Assembly (NCBI GenBank): GCA_006386115.1
Contig: VFIW01000184.1
Coordinates: forward strand, 1 to 35,000
Reading direction: 5' to 3'
From: Globisporangium splendens
Lineage: Eukaryota; Oomycota; Peronosporomycetes; Pythiales; Pythiaceae
DNA length: 35,000 bases
Shown in pieces: positions 16,484-25,864 of the stretch; within the stretch, counting starts at the first letter, position 1; every line of letters begins with the position of its first letter. The notes beneath the pieces are model-generated. The model made no database searches. It was not told the DNA's origin and saw only the letters and a list, made by a program, of their open reading frames with translations. The position numbers and the translations under genes are program-made.

Positions 16484-18115
16484 TCACGGATGCGCGCTCT
16501 CGGGTGTGAGTAGTCCGTCACCCGCGTTCTCCAACTGGCGCAGTGCGGCCTCGTCCGTCTGGCTGGCGATCATGCGCACGATGATCGTGTCGTTCGTGAT
16601 GTTCACGACGGACCGCAGGCGATCCAGAATCCAGTCCGTGCCCACGAGCAGCGAGAAGACCGGCGGCACGTCCACACCGAACACGGTGCGCCACACGGTG
16701 ATGACCATGACGAGCCCCGAGTGCGGCACGGCGGCGACCCCGAACGACGCGATGGAGCTCACGAACCCGAGCAGAATGTACCGCACAGGCGTAAGCAGGT
16801 GCTCGTAGCCGCCGACTTTGGCCATGAAGATGCACGCCAGCGGCATGTACGTCGCCGTGCCGTTCAGGTTGCTGGTCGCGCCGAGTGGCAACACGAACCG
16901 CGAGAGCGAGTACGACACCTCGCGCGTAGCGTCGACGCATCGCATGGTCAGTGGCAGGGTCGCCATGGACGACGCGCAGCCCAGAATGAAGACTTGGGCT
17001 GGGATGATGTTCTTCAGGTACGAAAACACGTTGCGGCCAGTCGTGAGGAAGAGCGCCGTGCCCATGACACCTAAAGTGTTAGTCGCGAGCGCGCACACGA
17101 GTGACACGATGAGAAAGCCGACGCCCTCGAGCAGACTGGTTCGGGAGCTGAACTCAGCCATGGAACCCGCGACCATGGACACGATGGCGAACGGGATGAA
17201 CGCGACGACGGCGTTGATCATGAGGCGTGACACGATGTTGGCCTGGGTCACCAGCAGCAAGATGTAGTTGTCGTTGTGCGTGCGGTCGAGGCTCTTGACG
17301 CAAGCGACGCCGAACCAGATCGCGAACGTGATCACGCTGAGCGTGGACGTGCCGGCGAAGGAGCCGACAATGTTCTCCGGCACGAGGTCGTTCAGGATCG
17401 AGAAGATCTGCTCCGAGACCGAGAGCTGCGTGAACTTGGTGCCGCTGGCCGTGAAGAAGCCCGTCGTGTCGTTGAGCGTGAAAAGCGCGTTTGGGTCCGC
17501 CGTCACGTTCGCCTGGGGGCGACACGCCATGGCGCCGTTCGCCGCCATCGTCAGGTACGATCCGTCATGGCATCGGAATGTGAGCTGCTCGGCCGTGTTG
17601 GACTCCTCAGCGGTCATCTGCGTGTTGTACGTGTGCGCGAAGATGAAGCCGAAGGTTGTGCCGATCGTCGATGACGCCACGGACGCCATCATGAAAAATA
17701 TGATCATGCGGGAACCGATTTGCGCGGCCTTGCCCGCGGCCACGAGCTCGCCCATGCACACGACGACACTGCAGAACACCATGGGCACGATCAGACACTT
17801 GAGCGCCGAGATGAACAAATCACCTGGAAGCGCGATCCACTGCGCCCAGTCGCCGTCGACCTTGTACGTCGACAGCAGGATACCGGCACCAATGCCGACG
17901 GCGGCCGCGAGACAGATGCGCCAGACGCTCACGTTCGCGCGCTGGTCCGAGGCTGAGATGAGCATGTCCTTGATGTCCAGGCGCTCAGGCACCGCGAGCA
18001 GCGGGATCTTGGACGACCGCGTCTTCATCTCGAACTGCTGGTTGCTGCGCGGCGTGATGGAGAAGTCGCTGCTCTCCGACGTCGTCGGCCGGAACGGGTT
18101 CGACGAGCGCTTCAT
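16484..18115 (-). CDS. SLC1/DAACS-family dicarboxylate or amino acid:cation symporter
   Basis: This 543-residue intronless ORF encodes a plasma-membrane symporter that should import acidic amino acids or C4-dicarboxylates with Na+ or H+. A hydrophilic N-tail of about 60 residues precedes TM1. A polar loop around 165-235 with N-x-T sites fits the extracellular TM4 loop of eukaryotic members. Re-entrant hairpin HP1 has GCASSMATLP (S382, S383). TM7 has NLNGT at 416-420, matching the NMDGT signature. HP2 has AAVPHSG (P464). TM8 has TDWILDRLRS, N505 and D509. D498 and R501 match the residues that bind the substrate amino group and the acidic side chain in GltPh, so an acidic substrate is likely. 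N505 and D509 match cation-site residues. The start is the first ATG in the frame. Length and motifs are complete. Neighbours are unrelated repeats, so context adds nothing. Confidence 0.9.
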   Translation of the reverse strand: MKRSSNPFRPTTSESSDFSITPRSNQQFEMKTRSSKIPLLAVPERLDIKDMLISASDQRANVSVWRICLAAAVGIGAGILLSTYKVDGDWAQWIALPGDLFISALKCLIVPMVFCSVVVCMGELVAAGKAAQIGSRMIIFFMMASVASSTIGTTFGFIFAHTYNTQMTAEESNTAEQLTFRCHDGSYLTMAANGAMACRPQANVTADPNALFTLNDTTGFFTASGTKFTQLSVSEQIFSILNDLVPENIVGSFAGTSTLSVITFAIWFGVACVKSLDRTHNDNYILLLVTQANIVSRLMINAVVAFIPFAIVSMVAGSMAEFSSRTSLLEGVGFLIVSLVCALATNTLGVMGTALFLTTGRNVFSYLKNIIPAQVFILGCASSMATLPLTMRCVDATREVSYSLSRFVLPLGATSNLNGTATYMPLACIFMAKVGGYEHLLTPVRYILLGFVSSIASFGVAAVPHSGLVMVITVWRTVFGVDVPPVFSLLVGTDWILDRLRSVVNITNDTIIVRMIASQTDEAALRQLENAGDGLLTPESAHP

Positions 18116-19720
18116 CTTTGTGTCGTCCTGCTCGGCTAGATGCTGTTAACGAATGCCGCCGTTAAACCAAAGTTTCGCGTAGCACCTGCTAAGTGGAGAA
18201 ATGCTGTTCGGGAGACACAGTCGGAACGTGGCGTGATGACCTGGGAGAAGGAGGGAACGTGCGGCACATGATATAGAGCGCGGCGCTCCTCCCGTTTCTT
18301 CCTGCAGATCCGATTAAATGATCATCGGCATCCCACCTTTCGCCTTTTGGAGCGCGAACATTGCTGAACCCATCTTCCCACGACCTGTGCAAACGCTCCA
18401 TTGTGGCGGGTGAGGGAGGGGATGGAAGCGCATGACGAGTGTGCGCGGGTATCAGAAGCCAGCAGCAGAGCATTCTCTGCAGAGCACAGACACACAGCGA
18501 AGCACTGATGGAAGTCGCCGCATTGTCCTCATGGCCGTCACGAATGCAACCACACATCACGATCTGGCCAAACGAGCATCACCAAGAGCCAGTCGCAGCT
18601 GACTTGGAGCGTTTCCCTCTATACAACTATCCTGTATATATCGATATGTTGCAATATTTGGACTTTACAAATGGCGTTGTGCAGCTATCAAAACCCCTGT
18701 GAATTGATTTATTGGAACAGCTGGTCAGATGTGTGACAGTAGGGGACGGGGAGGTCACTGTCAGTCAGCACTCCACTTCGTGCTCATCTCGCAACAGGTT
18801 TGTGCAAGCGAAGGGACAGACTGATCGCATAGTGAAACCAAGTCAAGAATGGATGTCAGCACACTGTGCACACCGCAATGCAACACACATCCTGAGCTCA
18901 TTATGGACAGTAAATACACAATCTAGCACCCATAAGACTTGCAAATACGGTAATTACAGTATGTGGAACTGTCACGTTTGGTGACGTCTTTCAGCGTCGA
19001 TCACTGAAAGACACAAAGCTCTGCAATCTGAAATTGAGAGACAAGTGCAAATTGCACTGCAATTGTGAGGAAGAACCTCCCAACGAGTATGCCACTGATG
19101 TGTCGTTCACTGCAGCGTTTGAATGAAGAACTCCAAGTCCATCTCTAAAATAAGTAGAAAGAAAGAGATGAGTGAGAACAAATGAAGGCCATCATATCAA
19201 CAAAATGCAAGGGTGGGGTAATTTAGTGGGGTTGGTGTGGAGCCAATAATCATCATTTTCATCATAGTAGAAGAGCTGACAACTAACACCAACACGATTA
19301 AGATCCTGGTATTACTTGCCGAGTTCTACTTGGTCAGATTGTAATGAAGGCATGTGGTGTTTCACGGACCGACCGAGACGTGAAACACTCAAATGGGGGA
19401 GCTGGAACTCCGAGGTACTCGCTACGTGTATTCTTAACTCACGAGACCAGATTCTCAAGAATGAGAGCTCGTAAGATATGCAAACAACACACACTGATCT
19501 CTACGCTGCTCTCAACCAGTTGTTCACTCGCTCGCGCCGTTGGTCCACACCAACGGTGCGATCCAGAGGTGCTCATCTGGGTTTTGAGGAAGCTGCCTGG
19601 TTGTGGAGTGGCACACATCACTGCGCACATCACAAGGCATTGTAGAATGTTGTGGGCAAGCACTCAGTGTGGCGACGCCAAGAACTGGCTAAGTGAGAAA
19701 CCATAGCACTTGCGCTTGCA
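18116..19720. other. Long intergenic stretch, no gene recognised
   Basis: About 1.6 kb upstream of the transporter, of mixed composition. ORFs here are short (at most about 120 codons) with no recognisable domains. The first few hundred bases next to 18115 should include the transporter promoter and 5' UTR, but no clear core element is seen. I see no RNA gene. Confidence 0.5.
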
Positions 19721-20057
19721 AGCACTTGATAATGCCTGCTTACAGTAACAAATCAGCACAAGCTTCAACAGACTTGTCTGAGGTGGACAAGTGCTAGTCT
19801 TTCTCGCAAGCACCCTTGATGCTGCGACTTAGTACAGTTGACTTACTATATAAGAGCCATGACGTACCGCAGCGATCGTTCTAGTATGAGGAAAGAATGA
19901 GAGTGTTTTTATTTTGTGTGCTTGTGTCGAGCGGTCTGGCCAGACCGCGAGTAAAACCTAAAACCTTATGCAAAACCCTAATTGTTGGTTGGGAGAATTC
20001 CTACTGTTTTCCTGAGACCTGATTGGGCCAACTCCTGCCTACTTCTGTTTATTATCC
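19721..20057 (+). other. LTR- or promoter-like segment with TATA box
   Basis: It contains CTATATAAG at about 19848-19856, preceded by short repeats of GCAAGCAC and followed by a purine-rich leader. It lies immediately left of the gypsy I target duplication. Layout and composition resemble an LTR promoter or solo LTR of another element, but no partner copy is in the window. Part of it may instead belong to the 3' LTR of gypsy element II, which element I appears to have split. Confidence 0.3.
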
Positions 20058-20062
20058 AATGG
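20058..20062. repeat. Target-site duplication, left (AATGG)
   Basis: Five bases AATGG immediately before the TG of the left LTR. They are repeated exactly at 27526-27530 after the right LTR. Five bases is the usual Ty3/gypsy duplication size. Confidence 0.92.
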
Positions 20063-20421
20063 TGTGATGGGGCTTCCCATTACATGGGTTCTTGGGTACA
20101 AAGAGTGTGGGTCATACCCACACGGGTTCTACCACTCTCTACAAACTCACCCGTTGACCCATCAACACTCTATGTAGCCAGTTGCACTTTTAGCCAATAA
20201 GGACTTTCTATTAAAGTTTAATCTCATTGGATGATAGTCGGATTGGACACCCGACTATCATCCAATCGAAGACGCCGTAGGAACAACCCATCAGATTTGC
20301 ATTTCAAACCTTAAGATTTCAATTCACTTCTCTTTTTGCACGTTATCGCGCAAAGCTCCCTTCCTCTCACCTGCGCTTCCTCAACACACGTGTACGCCGT
20401 GTAACGGGGATCCCCGTTACA
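20063..20421 (+). repeat. 5' LTR of gypsy element I
   Basis: 359 bp, starting TG and ending CA. Each end is itself a short palindrome: TGTGATGGG-GCTT-CCCATTACA at the start, and TGTAACGGGG / CCCCGTTACA arms at the end. An internal perfect 16-bp stem (20226-20241 with 20251-20266, 9-nt loop) lies two thirds of the way in. It matches 27167-27525 except for about ten substitutions. Confidence 0.93.
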
Positions 20422-20423
20422 CC

Positions 20424-20440
20424 TGGTAGCACTTTGTGGT
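20424..20440 (+). other. Putative primer-binding site
   Basis: Two bases after the 5' LTR, TGGTAGCAC begins with the TGG expected to pair with a tRNA CCA end. The first eight bases resemble an initiator-Met primer site, but the rest does not. The priming tRNA is uncertain. Confidence 0.4.
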
Positions 20441-20471
20441 CCGTCCAACCACAGAGCAAGAACCGTCAGCA

Positions 20472-21521
20472 ATGAATACTGACGAAGAAACCATGTTGGG
20501 TGTCGATCCCGCGTCAACCGCGAGTCCGACAATCACGCGGGATGATTGTCTCCACTTGAGTAATCTCGAGTGGAGTGCCCTGCAACGACTGGGGAAGGTC
20601 GTTGGCGAAAATGCTCTCTTCGCCATCCTCGCCACCTGCCCGCCGGAGCAGCATCGCCTCACGGCGATTGGGTTCCTGCAGAAGGAGGCAGAAGACCGTG
20701 GAAGAGAAACAACCCGCGCAGTTGCTGCGCAGGTACAACCCCCACGACTGAAAGCTGTAAAGTTTGATGTCGCGAAGTATGGCGGAGGAGACAAGGAGCC
20801 TCTCCTCCGATGGTTCGTTGAAATCGACGCCGCGATTCGCTCTGGGCAAATCCATGACCCAGAGCAACAGGTCGATTTCGCGATGTCCAAACTCGCTGGG
20901 AGAGCCAAGAGCTGGGCATTCGGTCGACGAATGGCCGACCACCACTGCTTCCGCACGCTTGCGGAATTCAAAAGCGACATTCGAGCCGCTTTTGAGCCAC
21001 CAAAGTCGGAATTCCGTACTCGCACGGAATTCCTTGAGATCCGACAGGACAGACGCGACCTTCACGCGTATATCCAACATGCTCGATACTTGGTATCAAG
21101 TATCGTGTCAGAGCCAATCGACATGGCGACGCAAGTCGTCACGTTCATGAAAGGCTTGACGGACGGTCCCGTCAAGACCTACCTGTTCCGGGAATACCCG
21201 GAAACGCTAGAGCAAGCAATCGCTCTGGCGCTTCAGGAAGACTTTAGCGCGAAGCAAGCACGGCTTCACGCGAACCCCCTCCGTGCCGCGCAGTTCCGGC
21301 ACGCGAAGCCCTCTCTGCGCAATAACGGAGCGGAACCGATGGATCTCTCATTGGTCCAAACCTCGACGGTTCGAAAGAAAACCGTCGACAAGCGCAAGCA
21401 GCGTTGCCACCGCTGTCATAGGCTAGGGCACTTCTCCTACGAGTGTCGAGCGACGCAGCCCGCTCCTCGCGTTCGAGGAACATCTCGAACGGCTCCTCCG
21501 CGCAACGGGCGCGAAGGGTAA
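20472..21521 (+). CDS. gag: Gag protein, gypsy element I
   Basis: Structural protein of about 349 residues that forms the virus-like particle and packages element RNA. The first ATG in the frame is at 20472; an in-frame GTG lies upstream at 20436 but is less likely as a start. The N-terminal two thirds carry a capsid/retrotrans-gag-type region, with PLLRWFVEIDAAI, AKSWAFGRR and the conserved YLVSSIV-EPIDMATQV stretch. Near the C-terminus is one CCHC zinc knuckle, C-HR-C-HRLG-H-FSYE-C. The frame ends in TAA at 21519-21521, and protease coding continues in the same frame just downstream. It is homologous to the gag of element II over its whole length. Confidence 0.88.
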   Translation: MNTDEETMLGVDPASTASPTITRDDCLHLSNLEWSALQRLGKVVGENALFAILATCPPEQHRLTAIGFLQKEAEDRGRETTRAVAAQVQPPRLKAVKFDVAKYGGGDKEPLLRWFVEIDAAIRSGQIHDPEQQVDFAMSKLAGRAKSWAFGRRMADHHCFRTLAEFKSDIRAAFEPPKSEFRTRTEFLEIRQDRRDLHAYIQHARYLVSSIVSEPIDMATQVVTFMKGLTDGPVKTYLFREYPETLEQAIALALQEDFSAKQARLHANPLRAAQFRHAKPSLRNNGAEPMDLSLVQTSTVRKKTVDKRKQRCHRCHRLGHFSYECRATQPAPRVRGTSRTAPPRNGREG

Positions 21522-21872
21522 AAAATACGACAACCACCAGTAGACGCGGGGCGCTCTACTGGCGAATATGCGTCTGGTGTGATCGTGGTGCACGAGACGC
21601 AAGCCCCCAGCGTGCATGACGCGCGCTGCTGGACTACCACGACTGCGGAGGAGCCGAGAGATCGACTCATCCATCTTGAGATAACCATGGAGGGATTTAC
21701 GACCCCTCTGCGGGCACTGCTAGACACGGGTGCGTCGAACAACTTTGTTCGATCGCATGTCGCCCGTGCGCTAGCGAGAGTAATTTCGGAGGAATCGCGT
21801 TCCTCCGAGTCGAAGATCGCCGTGTGGTTGGCAACAGGTGCCACCGTCACGACGGAGAAACACGTGACATGA
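21522..21872 (+). pseudogene. pol: pol part 1: aspartic protease, gypsy element I (broken)
   Basis: This is in the same frame as gag and begins straight after the gag TAA. It contains the retroviral-type aspartic protease motif LLDTGASNNF (catalytic Asp at 21723-21725). A TGA at 21870-21872 interrupts the frame, and coding resumes in the same frame with DFIWLDLDDKFDVIIGMPW, the second conserved protease block. Aligned with element II, the TGA falls where that copy has Arg, consistent with a CGA to TGA transition. The protease would be truncated without readthrough. Confidence 0.8.
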
Positions 21873-24800
21873 CTCCGTGTCACGCATGATGGACGCCAAA
21901 TGGAAGGAGACTTCATTTGGCTGGATTTGGATGACAAGTTCGATGTCATCATTGGAATGCCATGGCTGAAGAAGTATCAGCCGATCATCGATTGGAATCA
22001 ACAATCGATCAGTTACCCCGCTGTGAAGCGGAACAAGGCTAACCGCCCGTCGGCGCGCAACACGCTGTCGGTTGGCGGACATGATGCAAGGGTGTGCGAT
22101 GGCCCCCCTAGCACGATGCTCGAAGGCGAAGCCACCCGAAAGTCTGAAGGACAGACTTCGGAAGTCCATCGCTCTGTTCAGAAGAACGATGATGAAGGAA
22201 AGGTACCAATGGAGACCTCTGATCAAGGCTCCTCGTGCGAAGTCATCAGTGTCATGGTCACTGATGAGGATGGATCTCATATTCATGAAATGGCGTTAGA
22301 AGACCCTCCGAAGGACGCTTCGGAAGTGGTGACGCTACCAATCATGAGCCAGAAACGGTTCATGAAAGAACTGCATCGAGGCACCCTCGAGCAGATATGT
22401 TACATTGCTCCTCGGGAAGCGAGCGATACCGAGTCGGCAGTACAGAGGCACCCACTCGATGAACGTTTCCTTGCGTCGTCATCAGTGATGGACACTGATG
22501 TGCTCGACGAGCCAACGAAGAAGGAACGACTCCAGGCTCAGGGATGGGAATCCCTGAAGAACAGCCCATTCTACGGACTATTGAAGGAGTACGAAGACGT
22601 ATTCCCAGAAGAAGTTCCCAGTCGTCTTCCGACAGATAAAGGAGTGCGGCATGAGATTGACCTCAAGCCAGGTAAAAAGTACTGCGTCACGAGGCAATGG
22701 CCACTGCCTCATAAACAAGTCAAGGTGATCGGCGAGTTCTTTGAAGCTCGTCGTAAAGCGGGCCAAGTGCGCGAGTCGAATTCTCCGCACTGCAGTCCCA
22801 CCTTCTGTGTGAAAAAGGCCACAGGAGGTTGGAGGATCGTGCATGCGTTCAACAAGTTGAATGCGGCAACAATCCCGGCGCAAACGCCGATACCTCGCAA
22901 AGATGTCATCATTGACAGCATGCAAGGTAGTACTATCTTTAGTACGATCGATTCGAGAGATGGGTTCTATCAAATCTTGATGCGTGAAAAGGATATCCCT
23001 TTCACAGCAGTCAGCACCCCGAGCGGGATGCTGTGGGAGTGGCTCGTAATGCCACAGGGGCTAACAAATGCTCCCGCCACGTTCGATAGATGCGTCACGC
23101 AACTATTACGTCCAGTGCGAGACTTCGCACCAAGCTATTTTGACGACGTGTCCATACATAGTCGTGCATCGGATGCTGCATCCGATGTGGAAGTGCACAA
23201 AGAGCACCTCCAAAAGCTTCTCAACTTGATGCGAAAGCACAAGCTGTACGCAAACATGCAAAAGTGTATGTTTGGTGCTGGTGAGATCCCCGTTCTCGGT
23301 TGCTTTGTCGGCAAGAACGGAGTGCGTCCTGATCCCGAAAAGATCAAGGCGATCAACGACTGGCCCGCCCCAACAAGCCAAAAGGATCTTCGCAAGTTCC
23401 TCGGTCTTGCGACGTATCTCCACAAGTACTCGCAGAACTATGCGGGTATCATCCGACCTCTTTCATCATTACTGAAGAAAGACGTCGATTGGAAGTGGTC
23501 CGACGAATGTCAAGATGCATTCGTCAAGGTGAAAAGCAGTCTCATGGAGGCTCCGGTTCTCGCGATCGCTGATCACGAGCGACCATTCTATGTGGTCTGT
23601 GATGCATCCGACTTTGCAATCGGATGCGCGCTCATGCAGCGCGGCGATGCAGATCGAGAACGCGTGATCTGCTATCAGTCGCGTCAGCTGAAGCCAGCTG
23701 AGCGCAATTATCCGGTTCATGACAAGGAGTTGCTTGCCATGAAGTACGCTCTTACGAAGTTCAGAGTGTATTTGCTCGGAAGTAAACGGTTCACCGTTCA
23801 CACTGACCACGCTTCGCTCCGCACCGCAGTGAAGTCGCCACATCTGTCGCAAAGAATGGCCCGATGGCTTTCTTTCTTTGCGGAGTACGAGTTTGACGTC
23901 GAGTACAAACCCGGTCGGTTCAACGTGATCGCGGATGCGTTGTCACGTCGCCCAGACTTTGAGTCGAAAGCGAAAGACTCAAAGGAAGACCGTGTGATTG
24001 CCATCACACGGGAAAGCACGCCGACATCGTCGCTCCTCGACGATATCAAAAGAGCATATGCGACAGATAGCGACATCAGTCGACTTGTTGCCCACTTGTC
24101 AGACCCGTCTGATAAGTCGCTCAAGGCGTTGGATCCGGCTCAACGCGCTCGTCTACATCGTTACGAGATGCGCAACGATGTTCTCTACTACCGTATAGAT
24201 GACAGCGACGAGCCATGCGCTGTCGTTCCAAACGACAGTGACCTTCGCAATCGTGTGCTCTTCGAGTACCACGATGCGCCTTTCCGCGGCCATCCAGGAC
24301 GCGAGAAAACGTATCTCGCGCTTTCCCACGACTTCTATTGGTCCCACCAATACAAGTGGGTCCGCAAATACGTATGCGCGTGCGAAGTGTGCCAGCGCGT
24401 AAAACCAGCACCGGTCACCAACGCGCCGCTGCGATCTCTGCCAGTCTCAACGGACTGGTGGAAGTTAGTCTCGATGGATTTCATCTTCGGTCTTCCTGCT
24501 GATTCAAGCAGGAAGACTGGCATCCTCGTCATCGTGGATCGCTTCAGTAAGATGGCCCATCTCAGTGCTGTCCCTGCTAGCGTCACCGCAAAGCAGACGG
24601 CGCAGATATTCCTGGATTCTGTGTTTAGGTTACACGGAATGCCCACTGAAATCGTGTCGGACCGAGATCCACGATTCACAGTTGCCTTCTGGCAAGAGTT
24701 GTTCCGACTCTTGGGTACTCAGCTCAAGATGTCGACAGCTGATCATCCGCAGACAGATGGTCAGACCGAGCGTGTAAATCGCACGCTCGAGGATATTCTG

Positions 24801-24908
24801 CGCAGCTATGCGCATTCATTCACTCACTGGAGTGAATGTCTCCTCTCGCAGAGTTTGCAATCAACAACTCTGTGCATGTCTCAACCGGGCACACGCCATT
24901 CTACGTGA
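21873..24908 (+). CDS. pol: pol part 2: PR end, RT, RNase H, integrase (gypsy I)
   Basis: Open from the TGA to 24908; residue numbers here count from 21900. It starts with the end of the protease (GMPW) and a spacer. The RT spans about 260-475 with active site YFDD (D415, D416; bases 23142-23147). The RNase H spans about 560-685 with D568, E610, D636 and D679. Integrase follows, with an HHCC finger (H791, H798, C828, C831) and a complete D,D35E triad (D860, D921, E957). All catalytic residues are present. The frame is lost at about 24841 by an apparent one-base deletion in a C/T-rich run, so the last 20 or so residues are out-of-frame. Coding continues in the next frame at 24836. Confidence 0.9.
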   Translation, partial: LRVTHDGRQMEGDFIWLDLDDKFDVIIGMPWLKKYQPIIDWNQQSISYPAVKRNKANRPSARNTLSVGGHDARVCDGPPSTMLEGEATRKSEGQTSEVHRSVQKNDDEGKVPMETSDQGSSCEVISVMVTDEDGSHIHEMALEDPPKDASEVVTLPIMSQKRFMKELHRGTLEQICYIAPREASDTESAVQRHPLDERFLASSSVMDTDVLDEPTKKERLQAQGWESLKNSPFYGLLKEYEDVFPEEVPSRLPTDKGVRHEIDLKPGKKYCVTRQWPLPHKQVKVIGEFFEARRKAGQVRESNSPHCSPTFCVKKATGGWRIVHAFNKLNAATIPAQTPIPRKDVIIDSMQGSTIFSTIDSRDGFYQILMREKDIPFTAVSTPSGMLWEWLVMPQGLTNAPATFDRCVTQLLRPVRDFAPSYFDDVSIHSRASDAASDVEVHKEHLQKLLNLMRKHKLYANMQKCMFGAGEIPVLGCFVGKNGVRPDPEKIKAINDWPAPTSQKDLRKFLGLATYLHKYSQNYAGIIRPLSSLLKKDVDWKWSDECQDAFVKVKSSLMEAPVLAIADHERPFYVVCDASDFAIGCALMQRGDADRERVICYQSRQLKPAERNYPVHDKELLAMKYALTKFRVYLLGSKRFTVHTDHASLRTAVKSPHLSQRMARWLSFFAEYEFDVEYKPGRFNVIADALSRRPDFESKAKDSKEDRVIAITRESTPTSSLLDDIKRAYATDSDISRLVAHLSDPSDKSLKALDPAQRARLHRYEMRNDVLYYRIDDSDEPCAVVPNDSDLRNRVLFEYHDAPFRGHPGREKTYLALSHDFYWSHQYKWVRKYVCACEVCQRVKPAPVTNAPLRSLPVSTDWWKLVSMDFIFGLPADSSRKTGILVIVDRFSKMAHLSAVPASVTAKQTAQIFLDSVFRLHGMPTEIVSDRDPRFTVAFWQELFRLLGTQLKMSTADHPQTDGQTERVNRTLEDILRSYAHSFTHWSECLLSQSLQSTTLCMSQPGTRHST

Positions 24909-25864
24909 ACGCCCTCAGGCACCCACGTGTTCCGTCCATCCTCGGTTGGATGTCCCCTCCGTCGGTGACATCTCCCTTGAGTGGGGGAGGAGTCCGCGAA
25001 GCAGCTGCTTCAGAACAAGCGAAGAGCGCGGAGATCTCGCACCATCATGGGCAGGCAACTGCTCATGCGGCGATCGTCGACAAAGACATCGCTACAACAG
25101 TGTTGCAGCAGCAAGCTGTCATCCGCTTCGTCCGCGATTCAATCGCCGACGCAGTGGATGGTCAGAAAGAACAAGCGGACGAGAGTGGCCGCAAAAACAC
25201 GAACGAGTTTCAACGAAATTCGTTTGTTTTATTATCGACTGCTAACCTACCTAACAGAGTGGTGAGCAGTGACAGCAACAAGTTGCTGCCAAGATACATT
25301 GGCCCTTTCAAGGTATTTGAAAGGATTGGAGACGCATATAAGTTGGAGCTTCTTCCAACTGTGCGCTTACACCCGACGTTCTACGTCGGGCGACTCAAAG
25401 CGTATCATCGTCACGACGACTCACTGGTCTCTTCCTCTTCAAGAGGCCATGCTCACGGAGGATCCCAAGAACAAGCTTGTGATCCGCCTCGAGCCTCGAA
25501 ACACTCCCCTCGAGCCGTTCGTGCTTCGCGATCATCTCGCTTAGCTCGGCCCGAAGTCGGAGAACCTCGTTCTCTTGCTCGGCGTACTTCAGTCGCTCAA
25601 GAAGATCGCTCTGAGGATGAACCTCAGAGCCACAAGCAGATCTTTCCTCCTCCAGCTCCTCCATTGCGAGACTCCGAGGGGAACCAACGCTGGATCGTGG
25701 AGAAGATACTTGCCCATCGCGACCAATCGTCGCGAGGGAAGAAGGAGCGCGTTTACCGCGTTCGTTGGCTGGGCTACCCGCCAGATCGAGATACCTGGGA
25801 GCCTGCCTCGGTACTCCAAGCCAATGTTCCCGGCTTGGTGCAGCAATACGAGAGTCGATGCTGA
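24836..25864 (+). CDS. pol: pol part 3: integrase C-terminus and chromodomain (gypsy I)
   Basis: This continues integrase after the frameshift, beginning at PLAEFAINNSVHVSTGHTPF, which element II reads in one frame with the catalytic core. A basic segment (VLQQQAVIRFVRDS) and a GPF-type module (LPRYIGPFKVFERIGD, FYVGRLKAYH) follow. Next is a long low-complexity Ser/Arg/Pro linker (about 25420-25660), then a chromodomain (WIVEKILAHR, YRVRWLGYPP, TWEP) ending at TGA 25862-25864. Chromodomains on gypsy integrases steer insertion to marked chromatin (family knowledge). The linker lies opposite a coiled-coil antisense frame. The true start is the pol start, not the internal ATG. Confidence 0.85.
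   Translation: MSPLAEFAINNSVHVSTGHTPFYVNALRHPRVPSILGWMSPPSVTSPLSGGGVREAAASEQAKSAEISHHHGQATAHAAIVDKDIATTVLQQQAVIRFVRDSIADAVDGQKEQADESGRKNTNEFQRNSFVLLSTANLPNRVVSSDSNKLLPRYIGPFKVFERIGDAYKLELLPTVRLHPTFYVGRLKAYHRHDDSLVSSSSRGHAHGGSQEQACDPPRASKHSPRAVRASRSSRLARPEVGEPRSLARRTSVAQEDRSEDEPQSHKQIFPPPAPPLRDSEGNQRWIVEKILAHRDQSSRGKKERVYRVRWLGYPPDRDTWEPASVLQANVPGLVQQYESRC

Noticed and set aside
18189..18560. 123-codon minus ORF upstream of the transporter
   Set aside because: No domain, unusual composition, and in the likely promoter/5' UTR region. Nothing supports coding.
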